Shown here: in pieces, positions 1 through 30,445 of the stretch
Layout of the letters: each line of letters begins with the position of its first letter
Numbering within the stretch: the stretch's first letter is position 1
Assembly: GCF_017589495.1 (NCBI RefSeq)
Contig: NC_063202.1
Span: 14,368,646 to 14,432,645, forward strand
Source of the DNA: Alosa alosa
Lineage: Eukaryota > Chordata > Actinopteri > Clupeiformes > Clupeidae
Direction: 5' to 3'
Length of the DNA: 64,000 nt
Program-made: the position numbers and the translations under genes
Notes under the pieces: generated by a model
What the model saw: only the letters and a program-made list of their open reading frames with translations
The model's database searches: none
Told to the model about the DNA's origin: nothing

Positions 1-239
1 GTTTGAGCTGTGTGTGTGTGTGTGTGTGTTGAGCTGTGTGTGTGTGTGTGTGTTTGAGCTGTGTGAGTGTATGTGTGTGTGTATGTGTGTGAGTGTGTGT
101 GTGAGTGTGTGTGTGTTGAGCTGTGGCAAATGAGAATTATGTGTGTTGAGCTGTGCTGTGTGTGTGAGATGTGTGTTATGTGCTGTCGTGTTGTGCTGTG
201 CTGTGTGAGAGTATGTGTGTGTGTGTGTGTGTGTCGTGT

Positions 240-400
240 GTGTTGAGCTGTGCTGTGTGAGAGTATGTGTGTTGTGCTGTGCTGTGTGAGAGTATGTGTG
301 TTGAGCTGTGCTGTGTGAGAGTATGTGTGTTGAGCTGTGCTGTGTGAGAGTATGTGTGTTGAGCTGTGCTGTGTGAGAGTATGTGTGTTGAGCTGTGGCA
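240..400. repeat. Minisatellite, about 29-bp unit
   Basis: About five near-identical units of the form TGAGCTGTGCTGTGTGAGAG plus TATGTGTGT occur in tandem inside the leftmost elp1 intron. The whole 1-500 interval is TG-rich. A short copy of the exon 17 tail sits at about 418-455. Confidence 0.85.
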
Positions 401-506
401 GTGCATGTGTATGTCTTACCTCTGACTGATGGTGTTCATGCTGAGCTGTAGGAGTGTGTGAATGTGTGTGTGTGTTTAGATGTGTGAGTGCATGTGTGTG
501 TCTCAC

Positions 507-619
507 CTCTGATGGTGTTTGTGCTGAGCTGGAGACATCTGCAGGTGTGTGCATGTGTGGTCAGTAGAAGGAAGTCATCACACACCACAAACGAGGAGAC
601 TCCAGACGCCAGCTGAGTG

Positions 620-652
<33 letters not shown>

Positions 653-751
653 ACGAGAGAGGAGGTTTTAAGGGAGAGAGATTATACCATTATCATCACA
701 GACATATTGCTGGAGTACTAATGGAATTCTAATGGAGTGCTTATGATCCTG

Positions 752-787
<36 letters not shown>

Positions 788-914
788 TGAGTGAGTGAGA
801 GAGAGAGAGAGACATACCTCTGTGTCTCCTAAGTACAGATGGGATCGGTCAGTCAGACCCAGAGGAAGCTCCTAGGAGGAGATGATAGGAGACATCAGAA
901 GCAAATCAACACAA

Positions 915-979
<65 letters not shown>

Positions 980-1201
980 ACTCACCTCTCCTGAGATAGT
1001 GCACAGGGCAGTGTGCTCACATGGCTGAGGAAAATTCACAGTGTTCCCTGTACTATCCTCCCATGGTACTGCAACCAGCTCGCGATCCTCTGTCAACACA
1101 CACACACATGCACACACATGCGCGCACACACACATTTCCTGAGCAAGTTGTGATGACAATGGTGTCCACTCAAATGTGAGTGTGTCTTTGTACAATGCTT
1201 T

Positions 1202-1237
<36 letters not shown>

Positions 1238-2198
1238 TCACCCCACAGAAGTTTTCGGATTTGTCCATCCTCCAGCTGTAAAGCCACCGCGTTGCTCCTC
1301 CCACTGTGACATACACTGATCACATGCCCCTCCACACATTCCTGTGAACTACACACACACCCGCACACACCCGCACATGTAAACAAACCTTGTCAATACA
1401 CACACAGGCGTCCATCCTCAGTCATGGCAGCAAGGTCATTGGAGCGTCCTGCCTCACAGCAGAAGGTCACCATGGTAAGGTGGGGAAGACTTAGAGAGAA
1501 TATGCACAGCGTGTGTGTGAGTGTTAGCATCAAAATTATGTGTGACAAATACCTAATCTGCAGTGTGCCATCATTGGCTGAAGGTTTGAGCAGGAGCACT
1601 TTCGATTGGTCTATCACTTCTCCACAAGTCACAGCCAGGAAGTTGTCCTCTCTGAGCCAGACAACCAATCGCAGCGCGAGAGGTCCTGCCCCGCCCAGCT
1701 CCACTCTATACATGCAAACACAAACACACACACATCATATGTACAGCCTATGAACACGTTTGTTACACCTGTAAGTGTTCTTCAGCACAGGAGGTGTGTG
1801 ATGATTCAAACCCTCGGATGCACCCCTCCCTCTCCTGTAGCAACACACACAAAAAGTAAATTTGGGTCCTAGGGAGTTAACATCTGTCTCTCTCACTCAC
1901 ACACACACACACACACCCGCACACACCAAGACATGTAAACAAACCTTGTCAATACACACACAGGCTGCCCATCCTCAGTCATGGCAGCAAGGTCACTGTA
2001 TTGGGAGCCGCCCTGCCTCACAGCAGAAGGTTGGTCTATCACTCTCCACAAGTCACAGCCAGGAAGTTGTCCTCTCTGAGCCAGACAACCAATCGCAGCG
2101 CGAGAGGTCCTGCCCCGCCCAGCTCCACTCTATACATGCAAACACAAACACACACACACATCATATGTACAGCCTATATGAACACGTTGTTACTATTA

Positions 2199-2245
<47 letters not shown>

Positions 2246-2401
2246 ACCTGTAAGTGTTCTTCAGCACAGGAGGGTGTGTGATGATTCTAAACCCTCCGGA
2301 ACCAGATGCACTGGACCCTCCCTCTCCTGTAGCAACACACACAAAAAGTAAATTTGGGTCACTAGGGAGTTAACAGACACACACGCTCTGTCTCTCTCTC
2401 A

Positions 2402-2446
<45 letters not shown>

Positions 2447-4059
2447 AAACAAACCTTGTCCATACACACACAGGCGTCCATCCTCAGTCATGGCAGCAAG
2501 GTCATTGGAGTGTCCTGCCTCACAGCAGAAGGTCACCATGGTTACAGGAGCAGGGAGTTGGAGCTCGAAGGAGCTCATCGGTGGCGGAACCACACACTGC
2601 CGAAACGCCGTCACCAACACCTTATCTACAGACAGACACACACACACACACACATCAGATATTATATATGGCCACACACTGCCGAAACGCGGTCACCAAC
2701 ACCTTATCTACACACACATGCACACGCACGCACACGCACGCACACACACACACACACACACCCAGATATATTATATATGGCCACACACTGCCGAAACGCG
2801 GTCACCAACACCTTATCTACACACACATGCGCACACACACACACACACAAACAAACAGACAGACACACTTTAGTGACACTAACACAACAGCACTACATCT
2901 CCACACACACACAAACAGATATCACATACATCATACATCACACACACACACTGACACACACACTGCTGTAACACTGTCAGCAGCACCTTAAATTCGAAGT
3001 TGTACTCCTCACATGCACATGCTCCCTATGGACCATCTGTGCTGTCTGATTGGCCCTCACCTCCATCAATCACGGCCACGTTGGCGTTGTCATGACCAGC
3101 ATCTCCATAGCTGCGGTCAGTTGTCCAGCCCCACTGGTAGGTGACGCAGGTCCAGGCATGTGTCAACAAGTACAGCTGTAGAGGGCGCTCTGGGTCCCAC
3201 ACCACACACATAGGAGCCTCCTGACCACTTCCCCAACGCAGACACTGCTTCAGGTACCAGTGATAGTTCCCTACTGACCACAGCTGGACTGGGGGAGAGA
3301 GAGAGAGAGGGGAAGACAGAGAGAGGGAGCAAGGAGAGGGAGAGAGAGAGAGAGAAAGATAGAAAGAGAAGGGAGGCAGAGAGAAGGAGAGAGGGTTAGA
3401 GAGAGCTTGCTGTTTAAGGTTGATGTCAAAGGGAATTTTCAGCAAAAGAGATAAACATGTACACACAGTGACCATAGACTTATCTTACAAACCTCACCTG
3501 ACTGTGGAAACAGACTGAGTGACTGAACAAGTGTGTGAGTGTGTGAGTGAGTAAGTGTGAGTAAGCAAGTGAGGGAGTGTGAGTGTCTTACTCTGAGTGT
3601 TTATGAGGCCATCCTCCCCTGGATTCATGTCCTCCAACCAAACGGCCAACACTGTGGAGTCACTGTTCCAGAGCAGCTCTTTCACCTGCGTATACACACA
3701 CACACAGGCACAACACACAGTTTACACTCATTCTCGGTATGTGTTTTGCTTTCTCTGAGTGAGAGGTCTTTATAAGGTGCATAAAAGGTGTGTATAAAAG
3801 GTAGTGTGTCTGTACCTTGGCCTGGTCCTTCTGAAGAGGCAGTGTGAAGTCTCCGTGCAGAAGGCCGTTTTTCTCCAGAAACACCACACTGTGTTTGTTT
3901 GGATGCCGCTGTGTAGAGGCAATCAGACTACCAGAGGGCCTAGACACACACACACACACACACACACACCAGGCTTCCGTCAGTACTCCAGGGAACAGCC
4001 TAGTTAAGTGTGTGTGTGTGTGTGTGTGGGTTTAGTGTGTATTACGTTTGGTGTGTGGT

Positions 4060-4102
<43 letters not shown>

Positions 4103-4177
4103 TGTGTGATGTCCTTGGTGTGAATTAATTTGTATGTGTGAATCAGTGATGTGTGCATGTTCAGTATAGAGGTGGCT

Positions 4178-4209
<32 letters not shown>

Positions 4210-5673
4210 CTTACTTCCAGCACAATGCTTGCTCCAGGCCGTTGATAGTCTCACTGGTGGCCTGAAGAACACACTCTCTGTTCCACACCCGCACCTTCCT
4301 CGCTCCTGAAACACACACACACGCACAAACACACAGGACGTTACAGGATGTGTGGGAGTGAATAAGTATTTTTGTGCAGCAGTTGTCTATTTTTTATAAG
4401 TGTGTGTGTGTGTGTGTGTGTCAGTCTGAGGGCACATGGCACTGATAGTGTGTGTGTGTGTGTGCGTGTGTGTGTGTGTGTACCGGTCTGAGGGCACACA
4501 GCGCTGACGGCGAACAGTTGTCCATCTCCTCTCCACGTCACTCGAGGCCTTCGGTCATCCCACTCCACTGCAGGCAACACTTCCTGTGGAAGCACGGAGA
4601 GGAAGGAGTGTGTGAGAGTGTGTGTAAGAGTGTCAGTGCGTGTGTGTGTTTGCTAGACATACCGTATTTTTCTTCTGTGCTGCTTGTTTGCCTGCAGAAC
4701 CATGGAACTGAGTCTCTTTCTTTCCCCAGCCAACGGTGATGAACTTCCCTAAACACACACACACAACCAAGAGAAGTGGGTGTTTAATCAAGCTCTGTCT
4801 ATTCTGAGAACACTGACTACATAGATTAGGTGGTGTGAGCATTCATGTGTGTGTGTGTGTGTGCGCGTAAGATAGTGAATGTTGGTATCATGGACGGATT
4901 ATGAACTTTCGGGCCCCTGGTAATTGTCGCATATGTTGGAGGGGGGGTTGGGGGTCCTCCCCCAGAAATTTTGTAATTTGTTTGATGTGATTTCCTGTAT
5001 TCTGGTGGATTTTGGGGATGGCCAATACAAAATTCAATCAGATTCATAGCCTACATCCTGATTTGTTGATATTGAGGCAATGATTCCATGCAAAGGCTTG
5101 GGTTTCAGGGCCGCCTGACCCCTTGGGCCCCTGGGCCTGGGCCCGGTAGGCCCGTGCAGTAATCCATCCCTGGTTGGTATACACACCTTCCCCAAAGTCC
5201 TCCTGGTGAATCTGAACCTCAGTAATCGGCTCAAAGTCCTTAGTCATCACAATGATAGTCTGTTGTCCTGCACAGAGGAAGAGTAAGAGGAGAAGAAGAG
5301 GAGTGAAGGAGAGGAGGAGTGAAGGAGAGGAGTGAAGGAGAGGAGGAGTGAAGGAGAGGAGTGAAGGAGAAGAGGAGGAGTGAAGGAGAGGAGGAGGAGT
5401 GAAGGAGGAGAGGAGTGAAGGAGAGGAGTGAAGGAGAGGAGTGAAGGAGAAGAGGAGTGAAGGAGAGGAGGAGTGAAGGAGAGGAGTGAAGAATGGGATG
5501 CATAATTACTTGAAAGTACTAAATGGAGTAAGTGACGAAAGCTAAACATCTAACCAGGTCTGCTAGGGATACATGTCATTAGTTCTGACATTTATTTTTC
5601 TTTTTGCCTGTTGTGATAGAATGTACGGTATGTCACTGTCAAGTATGGTATTTATTTTTGTGTTTGTGTGTGT

Positions 5674-5705
<32 letters not shown>

Positions 5706-6453
5706 GAGAGAGATAGAGAGATAGAGAGAGAGAGAGAGACTGACTATGTGAGACATAGACTGACCTGTGGTTAAAGTGACCAGTTCCTGATCAGGACTCC
5801 AACTCATTCCCGTGAGGCCAGTATCAACACTGCCAACACACTCCAGCTAACACACACACACACACAAAAGCATAGATTAGTGAATTGTCAATGGCAAATA
5901 GGATAATTTTCCTAAAAACAGCACACAAATAAATACACACTGCATCTCTCACTAACACACATACACAAACAAACAAACACACACACACACACACAAAGCT
6001 GTGTGTACCTGGTGTGTGTTGAGGTTGTAGAGGATGACGTCTCCATTGGCTGTGGCCACACACACACACTCCTGGTCTGGAAGGTCCTGGATGCCCACTA
6101 CGGTCCCACTGCCATCCGCCGGCAGGTAGTCCTCTGCCGTGAGGGATACCTCATCCAGCACCTGCACACACACAGTACCAGCATGGTCAAACCCCCAGGT
6201 GTGCTGTTGAGTGATTTAGCATGTTGGTGCATGTTACCTGTGTGACTGGTGTGCTAGGTTGTAGTGTAGGTGTTAGCTCTGTGTGTGTGTGTGTGTGTGC
6301 TACCTGTGCAGTCCGTGGGTCATACTCGATGATGGAGAGGGCGGAGGCGATGAGCAGAGAGCCTGAGTCCATCCTGACGGAGAGACAATGAGGGGAGCCT
6401 GGAGCCTGCACCCCCACAGAGCACACACGCCTCTTCAGCTTCAGGTTCCTCAT
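507..6453 (-). CDS. elp1: Elongator complex protein 1 (IKAP), N-terminal half, partial
   Basis: Elp1 is the scaffold subunit of Elongator, which modifies the wobble uridine of tRNAs in the cytoplasm. Coding exons on the minus strand, 5' to 3': 6453-6304 (ATG at 6453, protein starts MRNLKLKRR), 6161-6009, 5846-5765, 5267-5187, 4748-4663, 4583-4484, 4305-4215, 3939-3816, 3685-3592, 3288-3061, 2625-2455, 2326-2248, 1705-1553, 1348-1242, 1089-986, 871-818, 612-507. Every junction has GT/AG and keeps frame, giving about 654 codons. Diagnostic family blocks include MTKDFEPI, WRGDGQLFAVS, EKNGLLHGDFTLP, VQLWSVGNYHWYLKQ, WTTDRSYGD and FRQCVVPPPM. This covers the beta-propeller half; the TPR-like C-terminal half lies left of the window. 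Exons 11-13 have decayed tandem copies between them (see findings), so the choice of 1705-1553 as exon 13 rests on its frame and its intact 3' end. A short 5'UTR exon upstream is likely, because an acceptor sits two bases before the ATG. Confidence 0.95.
917..977. repeat. (TG)n microsatellite in elp1 intron
   Basis: A nearly pure TG tract of about 60 bp lies between elp1 exons 15 and 16. On the transcript strand it is a CA tract starting a few bases after the exon 15 donor at 985. Confidence 0.95.
1388..2134 (-). pseudogene. Decayed tandem copies of elp1 exons 11-13
   Basis: Between real exon 12 (2326-2248) and exon 14 (1348-1242) lie extra copies of the same exon sequence on the elp1 strand. 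A truncated exon-13 copy (about 2134-2030) is fused without a clean junction to the tail of an exon-11 copy (about 2030-1933). An exon-12 copy with deletions follows (about 1838-1768) and reads into a stop in the expected frame. Another exon-11 tail (about 1480-1388) lies after the intact exon 13. The copies share splice-site sequence and the flanking CA tracts. They look like unequal exchange or slippage products. Collapse or mis-joining during assembly is an alternative. Confidence 0.8.
2592..2830 (-). repeat. Triplicated 5' end of elp1 exon 11 in CA repeats
   Basis: The acceptor side of exon 11 (the segment ending at 2625, coding for DKVLVTAFRQC) is present three times: about 2592-2625 (real), 2669-2712 and 2787-2822. 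Copies are separated by (CA)n and a short ATATTATATATGGCC spacer. Only the innermost copy continues into the rest of the exon, so the two outer copies can act only as decoy 3' splice sites. Confidence 0.85.
5282..5497. repeat. Purine-rich GGAGAGGAGTGAA minisatellite
   Basis: Irregular tandem units of GGAGAGGAGTGAA and longer variants fill about 215 bp of an elp1 intron, directly beside exon 4 (5267). One strand is almost pure purine, so the tract could form triplex DNA. Apparent open frames here (Ser/Leu/His-rich) are artefacts of the repeat. Confidence 0.9.
5670..5740. repeat. (GATA)n/(GA)n compound microsatellite
   Basis: About eight GATA units are followed by GA-rich sequence in the elp1 intron between exons 3 and 4. 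Confidence 0.9.
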
Positions 6454-6466
6454 ACCTGCACACACA

Positions 6467-6467
<1 letters not shown>

Positions 6468-6536
<69 letters not shown>
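6468..6536. repeat. (CA)n microsatellite upstream of elp1 first coding exon
   Basis: About 65 bp of CA lies just upstream of the acceptor of the exon bearing the elp1 ATG. On the transcript strand this is a TG tract running nearly to the AG, where a pyrimidine tract would normally be. Confidence 0.9.
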
Positions 6537-6537
<1 letters not shown>

Positions 6538-7869
6538 CCATAGAAACACGCGCACACAGACAGAAATATAAACAACCCATGATATAATATACCAACAAAA
6601 GCACATTATGCACATATAACGTTATACGTCTTGTAGACAAAAATCACACTGTTACAGATACAACCATGCTTTAGGGCTAATATCTGCCTGCCAGAGCCTG
6701 TTTATTCGCTGCTAGCTAGGTAGCAGTAAAGATGTATATTTTTAGCTAACTTTGACGCCATCTAAGGTGAGATGTGTTATAAAATATAATAACGTTAATC
6801 TCAACTATGACGGCTGTCTGTCTAGCCACGTACAAAGGTACGTGGATAAAGCTTGGGTTGAGTCCGATGCCCTGTATATTACTAACAGTATCACCAAATT
6901 ACACATTGAACATACCTTTACTTTTGCGTCTTCAGTTTCAGGTAATGTTGTATCTTTTATACACGCACCTTTTAAACCACTACAACACAACACAAGCACG
7001 CTGTCAAATTTTCCTTATTATGAACTCTGACCCTGTGACGTAACACCATAGATGTATGTGCAGAGAAACATAACAGCGTGCCGCACTCTGGTTTGGAGTG
7101 GACGTGCATCCGATGCCAGTCAAGCGTGTTGCATGAAGTACCCCTGGCAGCAGCTTGCCGATCAGGGCTGGGCTTCTCTGTCGCATCGACGCTAACGGCT
7201 TTCACTTTTTCTGGAGTCCTCCTGTACGAGCCTGCAGGCTCTGCTGGAGTTTCGCCCATCACGGCATTTCGACAGCACTTTTCTGCTATTGTAAAATAAT
7301 GGATTATTTCGTAGACGGCTTCCAAGGGCTAGGCTACAGACAATGTATTGTAGTTAATTTGTTCAGAGTAGAAATTCGATGCCCTGGATTAGCTGAAAAG
7401 TTTATAGGCTGCTGCATCCCCAAAAGAATAAATAATATAGGATATATTATTGATTAACCTATAGCGCAGGCTTGGTGTCAAGGATTTTAATAGACTGTTA
7501 ACTGTAAAATGTATGCTCTTCATAGGCCTAGGCCTAATTAGTCTGTTTTAATCAACATGATGGGCAGGGTAGCCAGGAGAGCAAGTCCCGGCGGGGCGGG
7601 AATTTCCTGTAATCTGTTAAGGAGCGATCCCTAATCTGACTCACGAGCTCATTGGACGCCTCGGTTATGTGCCAGAGAACCACACCCTTAAAATCCAAAC
7701 TTTCAAGACCTGAAACACCAATCTGGCAACGTAAACACACACACACACACACACACACATCCACATCCACATCCACATCCACACAACGTTGTGGACACAC
7801 ATCCACACACACACATGCACACACACACACACACACACATCCCCCTTGAGCGTGCATTTAGCGCTCCAT

Positions 7870-8102
7870 GACGTATGCGCTCTGCCCGCTGCAGTGTGTT
7901 TGGCAGGAGGTCCGGCGCTCCCTGGCTGGGAATCTGAGTGAGATCTCCGTTCGGCAGAGACGCACTCAAGGAAGTGACACTTCTCTCCTCTCCTCTCCTC
8001 GCGCCACATGTGTTTGCGCTGGGTTCCACTCTGGAGAGGTGGTGAAGTTTTACAAGAAGTTTTGACGTTGTGTGAAGTCGCGTCGAAAGCGCACGACAGC
8101 GG
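7870..8102 (+). other. Candidate non-coding first exon of tbc1d2
   Basis: A strong donor, CAGCGG followed by GTAAGT, is at 8103. The preceding 230 bases are CG-containing and lack a long open frame that continues. The first coding exon of tbc1d2 opens with an acceptor only a few bases before its ATG at 10144, so an upstream 5'UTR exon is required and this is the best candidate. The exon start is not determinable from sequence. Confidence 0.4.
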
Positions 8103-8259
8103 GTAAGTGGCGGTGTATAGCCCAGTTCTTTTCACAGACTGTGTTTCACCTCGCCCTGTGTCGGGCACAGACGGCAACAGCAATCAAACGTGTTGTGCCA
8201 GACGGGACGCATGTAGGAGAGGGAAAGAGCACAGGAATCTAACAGGAGGAATTGCGGGG

Positions 8260-8303
8260 GTCATGCCATGCCCTTGCGTGTATGCGCAAGGGCATGGCAT
8301 GAC
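8260..8303. repeat. Perfect 19-bp hairpin
   Basis: Arms 8260-8278 and 8285-8303 are perfect reverse complements around a 6-base loop (TGTATG). Its arm sequence is not repeated elsewhere in the window as far as I can see. Confidence 0.9.
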
Positions 8304-8390
8304 ATGCTGGCACTGATTTGTATGTTTACCTGCTCAGTGCGCAGCGCAATGAATGTTCCATGCAGTTCCGGAGAGGAGGTGCCCTCAGTG

Positions 8391-8393
<3 letters not shown>

Positions 8394-8465
<72 letters not shown>
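8394..8465. repeat. (GT)n microsatellite
   Basis: About 70 bp of GT lies upstream of tbc1d2, followed by a short SINE-like tail (ATTTAGCAGACAC at about 8483). Confidence 0.9.
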
Positions 8466-8468
<3 letters not shown>

Positions 8469-8635
8469 ATTTACATTTATTCATTTAGCAGACACGTTTA
8501 TCCTATGTGACAGAAAGAGAAAGACAGAAATAAACAGAAAGAGAAAGCTACAGTGCAGAGGAGACTATAGGAATTACTACTGATATTAGATTTGATTATA
8601 TTATATTATATTATATTAGATTAGATTAGATTAGA

Positions 8636-9832
8636 TTCTTTATTGTCATTGTGCAGAGTACAAGTAGAAACAACGAAATGCAGTTAGCTTCTAACCAGAA
8701 GTGCAAAAAAGCGGGGGGGGGGGGGGGCTTTTATATAAAGCCCTAGATTTGGAAAAAAGTTCAAAGCTGGTGATATTGGGTCAGTGCCACTGCTGGCCAT
8801 TTCAGTGCCCTAAGCAAGGTGTTGTTAAAGTTGTTAAAACATTTAAATGATAACTCTCAAACACACTTGGTCTTATTTAGGAGCCTATAAAATGTAAAGA
8901 AAAAATAATGATTGATACCAAATGTGTACAAAAACAAGTTTATACTACCCTTAATATCACTCTTTTTGAACTTCGTTCCAAGTCTAGGGCCTTGTAGAAA
9001 ATCAATGATAATGCCGTACAAACATTAAATAGTTCAGTCATACTGAGAACATGTTTGTCTTCCGCCGTACAAAGTTTGGGCTGCCTATGAATAATACTTT
9101 TCATTATATTAATTCCTAAACATTTCTTCGAGACAATGGGATTTTCAGGCTGTAAAACGCCAAAGGGCTGAAAATAATTAGATGGTGCAGCAACAACCTT
9201 ATCTGATTTGACACGGAATGACCCACCTCCTTGTTGTCCCTGTTAAAGCAACCCCATGGTTGTGGTTCAGCTCAGGAGGCAAGGTAGGGGGGTGGTGTTA
9301 GTAGGTTGGGCGGGGGGTTTGCCCTGGATGGCCTCGATAGAGGGGAGTGAGGAACCGGTGATGCGTTGGGCAGTTTTCACCACCCTCTGCAGTGCTTTCC
9401 AGTCAGAGGCAGAGCAGTTGCCATACCATACTGTGACACAGTTGGTGAGGATGCTCTTGATGGTGCAGCGGTAAAAGTTCACCAGGATCTGAGAAGACAG
9501 GTGGACCATCTTTGAGAAGAGATGCTGGTGAGCCTTCTTGATCAGGGTAGAGGTGTTGAGGATCCAAGACAGGTCCTCATAGATGTGGACACCCAGAAAT
9601 TTGAAGTTGTGACACGCTCCACCTCAGTCCCGTTGATGAGGATGGGTGAGTGTCTGCCAGCTTTTGACTTCCTGTAGTCCACAATGAGCTCTTTGGTCTT
9701 CTTGGTGTTGAGAGCCAGATTGTTGTCGGTGCACCACGATGTTAGGTGCTGGACCTCCTTAGGCTGTCTCATCGTTGTTGCTGAAGAGACCCATTACCGT
9801 ATCATCTGCAAGCTTGATTATAAATACTAGTC
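8636..9832 (-). mobile_element. LINE (L2/Rex-like) 3' fragment
   Basis: Minus-strand translation gives conserved reverse-transcriptase C-terminal blocks in three frames: KLADDTVMG (the xADD catalytic box, about 9812), LNTKKTKELIVDYRK (about 9700) and FYRCTIKSILTNCVTVWYGNC (about 9480-9420). The left end (TTTATTGTCATTGTGCAGAG, about 8638) resembles the 3' tail of such elements. Frameshifts make it non-functional. It lies in the intergenic region or the first tbc1d2 intron. Confidence 0.85.
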
Positions 9833-9906
9833 TAAATGTGGTAGGTGAATGTTGTAGTGTATGTATGTTCATTATGTGTGTAACAAAAATGTGTGTGTGT
9901 TTATAA

Positions 9907-9939
<33 letters not shown>

Positions 9940-10078
9940 TTGTGTAAGCAATTGTAATAAGTGTGTGTGCGTATGTTTATAATATGTGTGTGTGTGTTTG
10001 TAATGTGTGTTTATGATGTGTGTTTTTTGTGTGTATGTGTGTGTCTATGTGTTTGTAATATGTGTTTGTGTGTGTTTG

Positions 10079-10127
<49 letters not shown>

Positions 10128-10143
10128 CAGTATTAGTGCTAAC

Positions 10144-28182
<18,039 letters not shown>

Positions 28183-28487
28183 CCTTGCACAGCTTCATCT
28201 GAAAGACACACACACACACTTATACACACATTTGCCCAGTCATACACACACACCTGCCTGAGCCGCACTCAGCTCAAACTCTCCGTCTTCACACTCCTCA
28301 AAGTCTCGCTCTGTCAGGGCCACAGTAGGTCAGTCTCTTCCTTGAAATGCAAGATTTTATTAGGCTGGACCTCTCTGTCTTGGGCTTAAGTTGTAAGATT
28401 TAATTTTAGCTCACAAGTTTTTGTTGTCATCGTTCAACATAATCAATGATAAGCATGCATCAAGGTAAGTAATTGCATAGAAGGGGG

Positions 28488-28620
28488 GAGCTGTGGCGCA
28501 ACTGACAACTGGGGTGACAGCACCCATACCACAGTCGGGTCCATGTGCCCACAGAGTTGGGTTCGAGTCCAACCCATGTCCTTTCCCAATCCCACCCCAT
28601 CTCTCTCTCTCCTCTACTCG
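28488..28620 (+). mobile_element. tRNA-derived SINE, plus strand
   Basis: A-box region GGAGCTGTGGCGCAACTGAC and B box GGGTTCGAGTCC (about 28559) are spaced as in a tRNA promoter, followed by a CT-rich tail. It sits just downstream of the tbc1d2 stop and is probably within the 3'UTR. Confidence 0.85.
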
Positions 28621-30441
28621 CTTCCTTTCACTCTCTTTTTTATTTATTTATTTGTCCTTTATTTAACCAGGGAAAAGAACACATTGAGATTGGGATCTCT
28701 TTTTCAAATGGGCCCTGGCCAAGAAGGCCTCTTCACGGTCCTATTGGACTAAAGATATAGAAAGCCCCCAAAAATATTAAGCAAAATCTACTCTTTCAAT
28801 CTTATCTAATATCTGATCAGTTATAAATCACTCTAGTACACTATAATCTATGTACAGGGTTGTACTATTCATAATCAACCTGACATGCTAGGTCATCATT
28901 ACTCTGACCCATACATGCAGCTTCAAATGTGGACACTAGGTGGAGACTGACTCTGGACCATCAACCTATATAGCAAGTCACTGCATGCTAATACAGTACA
29001 TCCGCACACTTTAACACAACATAACTGTCAACACACGTGGGTGTGAAGAGTTGTGGACACAGCCTATATGTGTGTGAGTGTGTATGCATTAGCATGTGAA
29101 AGATTGCATGTGAATCCCATTTTCACAATAAAGGGGCTAAGACTCTTAGCATTCTATGAGATTTACAGAGAAACTACTTCCAAAGCAGTTGTGTCTACTT
29201 TACATGACAAATACATGTATTACTACATTATTAGATTAGATGAGATTCAACTTTGTTGTTGTTGTGCAGAGTAAAAATAAGGTAGCATTTAATCAAAAGT
29301 GCAAAAGAACAAAACTGTGTACAGAATAAATTATATGACAGACCTACAGCATGGCTTGTGTTATACAGTATACAGTTGGATGTATGTCCAAAATACACTA
29401 AAGTCTGTGCAGTGTGTAAACTACAGTATGCAGTATGTTCAATGTATATGCAATATAGAGACTCTGAACAGTGTGAGAGGTTCAGTCTAAAGATATGCAA
29501 CTGTAGGTTGTGCCGTACATACAGAATCAGAGCTACGTGAAAAAAGAATTGGCGTATGTGTTTGTTGTAACATTTTCAGTCTACCATCAATCACATCCAA
29601 AAGAAGTGTGTGTTGTATTATACTATCTGTACTGGCTATTTGTCCTAACGTTAACAAAAACAAAATCAAACAAATCAAATGGCCATATCCTGGCACCGTG
29701 TGGATTAAGCTTTACGCAGGTCAACAAAACAATTCAATGTCCATACCAGAAAAGGCATTTCAATGTTGGTTTATTTATAATTTCGTCAGCAAGTTACAGC
29801 CAGCAAACACAGCCTTCACCTCTCTGATCCCTGGTAAAAGAAAACATATGCCCCGGTGCCCTGTCAGACCCATCCCACTTGACCTACATATGTAAATTTT
29901 GCACCTGACAGCCCATTCAATTAACAATTAAACTCCCATAATGGAAAACAAAAATACAAATAATAAAGAAACATAAACCCAGTTTAACATAATAACAAAT
30001 AATAATAATAATAATGATGATAATAATAATAAATCAAGGATGTTAATACTAAATAAAATTTAACCACAAATAGCTTCAACACTATCCATACCAAAAGACA
30101 GATGACTTTTGATAAACTGAATTAACCCCATAGAAATAGCTTTCATCTGTAAATTAAATTCCATGAAAGGGACTGGGAGGCACGATGCTGAAGTTAGCCC
30201 CAGATTCAACATGTCAGTATGAACACTATTGTCAAACCATCTAGAGAAAACATGGACTTATGTTGATTGTAATATACATTGTTCCATTTTGTGAGGTGAG
30301 AAGTTGTGAATGAAACAGTCACGAAGACACTTGGTTGGCTAAATTTAGATAAGGTAGGCCAATAGCCTAACAGTAGTTTGGTACTGAAGTTTTGTCACCT
30401 CACATTTTAGAACAAAAGAAAGACCACCAATTCTGTTGAAT
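28621..30441. other. Spacer, nothing coding recognised
   Basis: AT-rich sequence with an AATAAA at 29127, a LINE-tail-like TTGTTGTTGTTGTGCAGAG at about 29253, and an AAT-rich simple repeat at about 29995-30030. No conserved exon was found on either strand. Confidence 0.6.
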
Positions 30442-30445
30442 ATAT

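Larger units (their letters stand above)
6456..8260. promoter_or_regulatory. Divergent elp1/tbc1d2 intergenic region
   Basis: elp1 reads left and tbc1d2 reads right from this interval, so it should hold both promoters. I see no conserved coding exon. The part from about 7850 to 8260 is richer in CG dinucleotides than its surroundings and ends with a good splice donor at 8103. A CRE-like TGACGTAA is at about 7036. No TATA box could be assigned. Core promoter placement is inference. Confidence 0.4.

Noticed and set aside
176..406. Open frames of Thr/His/Ser or Cys/Val through TG/CA repeats, here and at many other repeat tracts
   Set aside because: Pure products of dinucleotide repeats; no conserved motif, and they overlap introns of real genes.
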